This document shows, piece by piece, positions 60,468-64,000 of a stretch of 64,000 bases of DNA. The translations under genes were made by a program, and so were the position numbers. The DNA is from Delphinapterus leucas (lineage: Eukaryota > Chordata > Mammalia > Artiodactyla > Monodontidae), in contig NW_022098031.1 in the NCBI RefSeq assembly GCF_002288925.2, forward strand, positions 6,819,671-6,883,670, given 5' to 3'. The notes under the pieces were generated by a model. That model did no database searches, was not told where the DNA came from, and saw only the letters and a list, made by a program, of their open reading frames with translations. Each line of letters starts with the position of its first letter. The first letter of the stretch is position 1.

Positions 60468-60476
60468 GCCATCTTG
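60468..60476 (-). promoter_or_regulatory. YY1-type box at the L1-B 5' end
   Basis: CAAGATGGC on the minus strand about 10 bp inside the 5' end, the same place as in L1-A. Confidence 0.7.
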
Positions 60477-60486
60477 AATCTCCTTG

Positions 60487-60492
60487 GATATC
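60487..60492 (+). repeat. Possible target-site duplication of L1-B, right copy
   Basis: gatatc, matching 52,167-52,172. Short. Confidence 0.45.
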
Positions 60493-61685
60493 ATTTTAAA
60501 GAATCTAATTTATATTTCATAATACAAAATGCTACTATCATAGGTGTAAAAATACAGTTTTGTGGGCTTTTTTTTTTTTTACCGATTTCTTTGAATCGCT
60601 CCATATGTTCTATCACACAAAGTTATGAGCATTCAAATATGTCAGTTTCTAAAACAATTGTAAAGGTTTGTGTCAGCTTGTTTGCCAGTGTACTTACTAT
60701 TTTCTGAGAAGTGTTGACTTTGATAACAGTTTCTCCTGGGGAAAAGGCTGGCATCCCATTTCCCTGTTCTAGTATTCACTGTGAATCTAAATCATGCAAG
60801 AACATAAAAATCACTCTACAGAACATTTCCGGTACTCATAATCAGCACTTATGTCATTAGTATTAAATGGATCAGGGTAGCTTCTCTGTAGTCAAAAACA
60901 AGGATTTCACATTCATTTGAATTTCAACATATTTCTTACTTCAAACATTAATTTGGCAGCAGTCTGTTTCAGACATAATGTGAAGTAGAGACATTCCAAA
61001 TGGAAAGTTGATCCCTCCCTGAATTAATTGTAGTACTCCCCACACTCAGTACACAAAAAACTTAAAATATGTAATTTTAAACATATCACACTTCAGCCTA
61101 GTACTTCACATGTGCCTGATGTGTTTTGTTAAGGTATTATTTTTGCCACACACACGACTGATATCCAATACACTGCCATCCAAGAGCAGGTCAGCAACAT
61201 AACTTTCAACAGTTCCTATTGGCATGCTGCTATTTGCTATAATTGCTCTTAGAGAAGTACCACATTCCTTTAAGACATTACCCTGCACTTTTTATGTGCA
61301 CATATTATTTTTAGCTCTAGCAAGAGTTTGAAGAGTGTTTACTTTTACATAGGAAGGAATTAGAGAGGCAAGAAGGACAAAATCCCAGGGATATGAGATC
61401 CATGGTCCTATAACCATATATTTGTTTATTTTTGTAGTTGGTGTTGGTTGGTTGTTTTGGCGTGTGTGTGTGTGTGTGTGTATGTGTGTGTGGTGGTGAG
61501 GGAGTCATTGGTGATTTTTCTAGAAAAATTAAGTACCATGTAAAAGTAAAAGCATACAAACCCTTGCGAGAATACTTTTCACCTAAAAGCTACCACCCTA
61601 CATCCCAATTTTAAACCAAATCACATTTTTTGTTAAAATACTTTATGTCAGAAATGAGTGTATTGAATGGAAACTTTTCCATTTT
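60493..61685. other. Unassigned non-coding sequence
   Basis: No gene or repeat recognised apart from a T run at about 60,569-60,580 and the GT microsatellite at 61,461. Confidence 0.5.
61461..61492 (+). repeat. (GT)n microsatellite
   Basis: GT dinucleotide run with one TATG interruption. The 80-codon minus frame with a His-Thr repeat is produced by it. Confidence 0.92.
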
Positions 61686-61689
61686 CATT

Positions 61690-62210
61690 TTATTGGATCT
61701 CAAAGCAGCATTTGACTCTTGTTTACTTGCTTCTTGTTTGAAGCACACTCCTCACTTGGCTCCATGACACAACCATTCCCTGGCTTTCCTCTTACCTTTC
61801 TATCTACTTCTTGGCACTCCCCAGGCAGACTGACCTTCCTCTACTTGGACTTTTTATGAAGACTGAGGTCATCAATGTTTCTCAGTGTTCCTCCTAGGTA
61901 ATATCATCTACTCTTAGAGGGATCTCCCTCTAAGAGTCAGACCTTAAAAATTCAATTTTCTGATGAATATCTCTTTTTGGATGTGTCAAAACCACCTTTG
62001 ATTGTATATTCCCAAACCATGATCCAGGTTTTTAAATCCAGTCCTTTCTGCTGCTTCCTTTCCAATGAATGGCATCATCATGCATTCAATTTATCAATCC
62101 AGAAACCTTACCACAGTCTTCACTAACCTCTCTCACTCTATTCCTGTAATCAAGGCATCATTGTCTTTTTGATTGTGTCTCTTAAATACCTTCCAAATTT
62201 ATCCATTGTT
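61690..62210 (+). mobile_element. LINE-2 (L2) fragment, sense
   Basis: Sense L2 blocks in order: 'tggctttcctcttacctttc', 'cttggcactcc', 'ttcctcctaggtaatatcat', 'ttcaattttctgatgaatat' and 'accttaccacagtcttcact'. These are the L2 ORF2 C-terminal region in the sense of 'ctcctaggtgatctcatccagtc'. Diverged with no frame. Confidence 0.58.
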
Positions 62211-62282
62211 CTTTTTCACCACCTCTCTCATCCAAGTCTAAGGAGCCATTGTTTCTTACAAGGAATACTATAGAGACCTCTC

Positions 62283-62360
62283 TAGATAGATGGATATATA
62301 GATAGATAGGTAGATAGATAGGTAGGTAAATAGATAGATAGATAGATAGATAGATAGAGA
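62283..62360 (+). repeat. (GATA)n microsatellite
   Basis: About 18 GATA/GGTA tetranucleotide units with point variants. Likely polymorphic. Confidence 0.95.
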
Positions 62361-62510
62361 TAGGAATAGACAAGTGATAGATACACACAATATAGTACTT
62401 GCATAGATACATAGATAGACCTTATTTCTCCATACTAAATAAAAATCTTTTTAAAAGGTAATGTTATTATGTTACCTTACCTTTCTCTCTTCTCTCTACC
62501 TTCTTTCTCT

Positions 62511-62534
62511 TACACACACACACACACGTGTGTG
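62511..62534. repeat. (AC)n/(GT)n self-complementary microsatellite
   Basis: ACACAC run passing directly into GTGTG, so the centre (cacacgtgtg) is palindromic. Confidence 0.85.
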
Positions 62535-62619
62535 CACATGTAACCTTTTCCTTAGTTCCATAATAGGGTACATTAGATTAATACTCAGAATTTTTCACTG
62601 TTTTTCCATCCCCAATAGA

Positions 62620-62880
62620 GGATTGGAATATATTTCCCCACTCCTTGACTTTAGATCCAGCCATATGACTTGCTTTGGCCAATAGGTGAAACTGGAAGTG
62701 GAAGGGATCCAGTTCCAAGACCAGGTCTTCAGAGGCCTCGGGATTTTCCATCTGACTTTTAGTGCCTCTGCCATCACTAAAAATAGTTGTCCAGGCTAGC
62801 CCATGGCTAAAAGGAGAATAAGATACATGAGGAGCAGATCTAAACTGCCCCCCTCAAGCCCCGCTCCCCTGTCAAATTTT
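62620..62880 (+). mobile_element. Possible MaLR-type LTR fragment
   Basis: 'atgacttgctttggccaata', 'ggatccagttccaagaccag' and 'cttcagaggcctcgggattt' follow a familiar mammal-wide LTR order ('cttgctttggccaatagaatg', 'agttccaagcctaggcctta'). No internal region. Family name uncertain. Confidence 0.5.
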
Positions 62881-64000
62881 TGTTTTTTTTGTTTTTGTTT
62901 TGTGAGCTAAAGAATCTTACCATTGTATGCTGCTGGGATCTTTGTGCTTGTTTGTTATGCAGAGTTATTGAGGTCAGTGCTAACTGATATTTATGGTTTC
63001 TTTTCTTTCCAAATATGCAGTAAAATGTCTTAAACATGGCCAAAAAATCCTGTGTAGTTTGTCCCACTACTTCGTGTTTATCCTCCTTTCACACTAAGCT
63101 CCCTCTCTCTCCCTGTGTCCAGTAATGGTGGTTTTCTTCCAGTTCTGTGAACTTGCCAATAAGTTCTCATACTATAGAAACTTACACCTTGTTATGTTTC
63201 TTCTCCTTTTTTTACTTAGTTCCTTCTCATCCTTCAGAATGTCAGCTCAAGCACTAATTCTTCAGGATTAGCTTGACATAATTACTATTTGACTTTTGTT
63301 TGTGTGATTTTGTAGTTTGTTTCTACCACTGAACTTTGATAAAAACAGGACTGTTTAAGTGTTGAATGAAGTAATTAATGAAAGGGGATCCAAGCCTGAT
63401 AAGTCACATTCAAATGTCACATTAATTACGTTTTTGGACACTTGCTAGCCCATAGCATCGACAAAGTTTTTTTTTTTTTTGCAAATAGTTGCATATGTAG
63501 TAAAACAAATTATAAGTGGTATACAATAATTTTGACAAATGCATTTAGAGTTATCTTTTTCTCTTAACTCTAAACAAGTAAAAATTATACATTTCTGCAT
63601 CAGCTTCTCTTTAATACAATAAATCAGGCAAGTTGAGAATCCATTCAGCCTCTTGCTCTGCATGCACTTCCTTGGTGTTCTCCCCATGAGATGATTCACT
63701 TTATATCAAGAAAAATAGTAACTTCACTTCCAGCATCAACTTAAGGCTTTAGTATTTTCATTTAAATAATAATAGAAGTGAGTTACAAATTTATAGTTTT
63801 TCTTCTCACATTCCAGCCCAGGGAACCAAATCATTCCCTATATCACTGAACTGAACTTAAAAATGAGTTCTTTACACCATAATCAGCAGATTCAATATTT
63901 GAAATCCTGATGCAAAATTGTCCTTATTTAGAATTCAGTCAAGTTTTTTAACTACTTTTATCTCCTTCTCTTGTTCATACATAATTGTTTCTGCAGATCT
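62881..64000. other. Mostly unassigned; possible L2 tail near 63,150-63,310
   Basis: 'agttccttctcatccttcag' and 'aatgtcagctcaagcactaa' around 63,218-63,262 resemble the sense L2 3' region ('catcattcaggtctcagctcaaatgtcacc'). A T run is at 63,467-63,481. No gene recognised to the end of the window. Confidence 0.45.

Larger units (their letters stand above)
52173..60486 (-). mobile_element. Full-length LINE-1 (L1-B)
   Basis: About 8.3 kb on the minus strand, same order and orientation as L1-A: 5' UTR (about 57,540-60,486), degraded ORF1, degraded ORF2 (about 56,565-52,520), 3' UTR and an impure A-rich tail (52,173-52,215 read as T-rich). The 5' region is about 1 kb longer than in L1-A because of a tandem duplication and a nested SINE. 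The polyadenylation hexamer is GATAAA (plus-strand tttatc, 52,222-52,227), not AATAAA. The tail is interrupted, both ORFs are broken and two SINEs are nested in it, so it looks older than or at least as old as L1-A. Confidence 0.94.
57541..60486 (-). promoter_or_regulatory. L1-B 5' UTR / internal promoter region with duplicated T-rich block
   Basis: About 2.9 kb: a GC-rich part next to ORF1 (57,541-58,010), a block A-rich on the plus strand (58,020-59,165) made of two tandem units with a SINE in the first, and a long GC-richer part (59,190-60,470). Long open frames here (200 codons at 59,538-60,140 plus; 214 codons at 58,013-58,657 minus) come from composition and are not genes. Confidence 0.75.

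Noticed and set aside
62283..62360. Regular short repeats that could be taken for a CRISPR-like array
   Set aside because: The unit is a 4-bp GATA microsatellite without spacers, and the genome is mammalian.

Overview
The window reads as ordinary non-coding mammalian nuclear DNA, AT-rich and dense in interspersed repeats. I find no host protein-coding exon, no host RNA gene, no CRISPR array and no bacterial or phage feature. The tRNA-derived SINEs (the 'cttccctggtggcgcagtggttgagagtcc' type head, a perfect or near-perfect pol III A and B box, and short forms of about 210 bp beside long forms of 310-370 bp) match the CHR-type SINEs of cetaceans and their relatives. The short form matches what I know as the cetacean deletion-type subfamily. 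Together with LINE-1 elements of the artiodactyl/cetacean kind, this points to a whale or dolphin, probably a toothed whale. That assignment is an inference from repeat families, not from a gene.

Layout. From 1 to 42.65 kb the sequence is gene-free and carries old, diverged repeats: LINE-2, MIR, ancient L1 tails, a MaLR-type LTR (12.5-13.05 kb), a MER5A-like DNA transposon relic (18.0 kb) and an ERV-type LTR (31.0-31.8 kb). Younger tRNA-type SINEs lie at 11.4, 14.5, 16.9, 27.7 and 36.3 kb. Two unusual L1 fragments lie at 19.3-19.9 kb (truncated at both ends yet bounded by a 13-bp direct repeat) and 20.6-21.2 kb (internal inversion of twin-priming type). From 42.66 to 50.01 kb lies a full-length minus-strand L1, here called L1-A. 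From 52.17 to 60.49 kb lies a second full-length minus-strand L1, here called L1-B. The two make up about a quarter of the window. Three deletion-type SINEs are nested in them, one in L1-A and two in L1-B. From 60.5 to 64 kb the sequence is again old repeat and unassigned DNA.

The only open reading frames with real family support are retrotransposon genes. L1-A keeps an uninterrupted 296-codon ORF1 (coiled coil, RRM-like and C-terminal domains all present), but its ORF2 is broken into many pieces although the FADD reverse-transcriptase box survives. L1-B is dead in both genes: ORF1 has nonsense codons, and both the endonuclease (VGDFN to VGNFN) and the reverse transcriptase (FADD to FAED) have lost a catalytic aspartate. 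Both L1 copies still begin with a YY1-type CAAGATGGC box at the extreme 5' end, so they are complete at the 5' end rather than truncated.

The most interesting observations are an exact 73-bp direct duplication 2,041 bp apart (7,204 and 9,245) that no recognised repeat explains, the two oddly truncated or inverted L1 fragments, the tandemly duplicated T-rich block in the L1-B 5' region, and a hairpin plus hexamer expansion inside the L1-A reverse transcriptase. I do not see a previously undescribed biological system and do not claim one.
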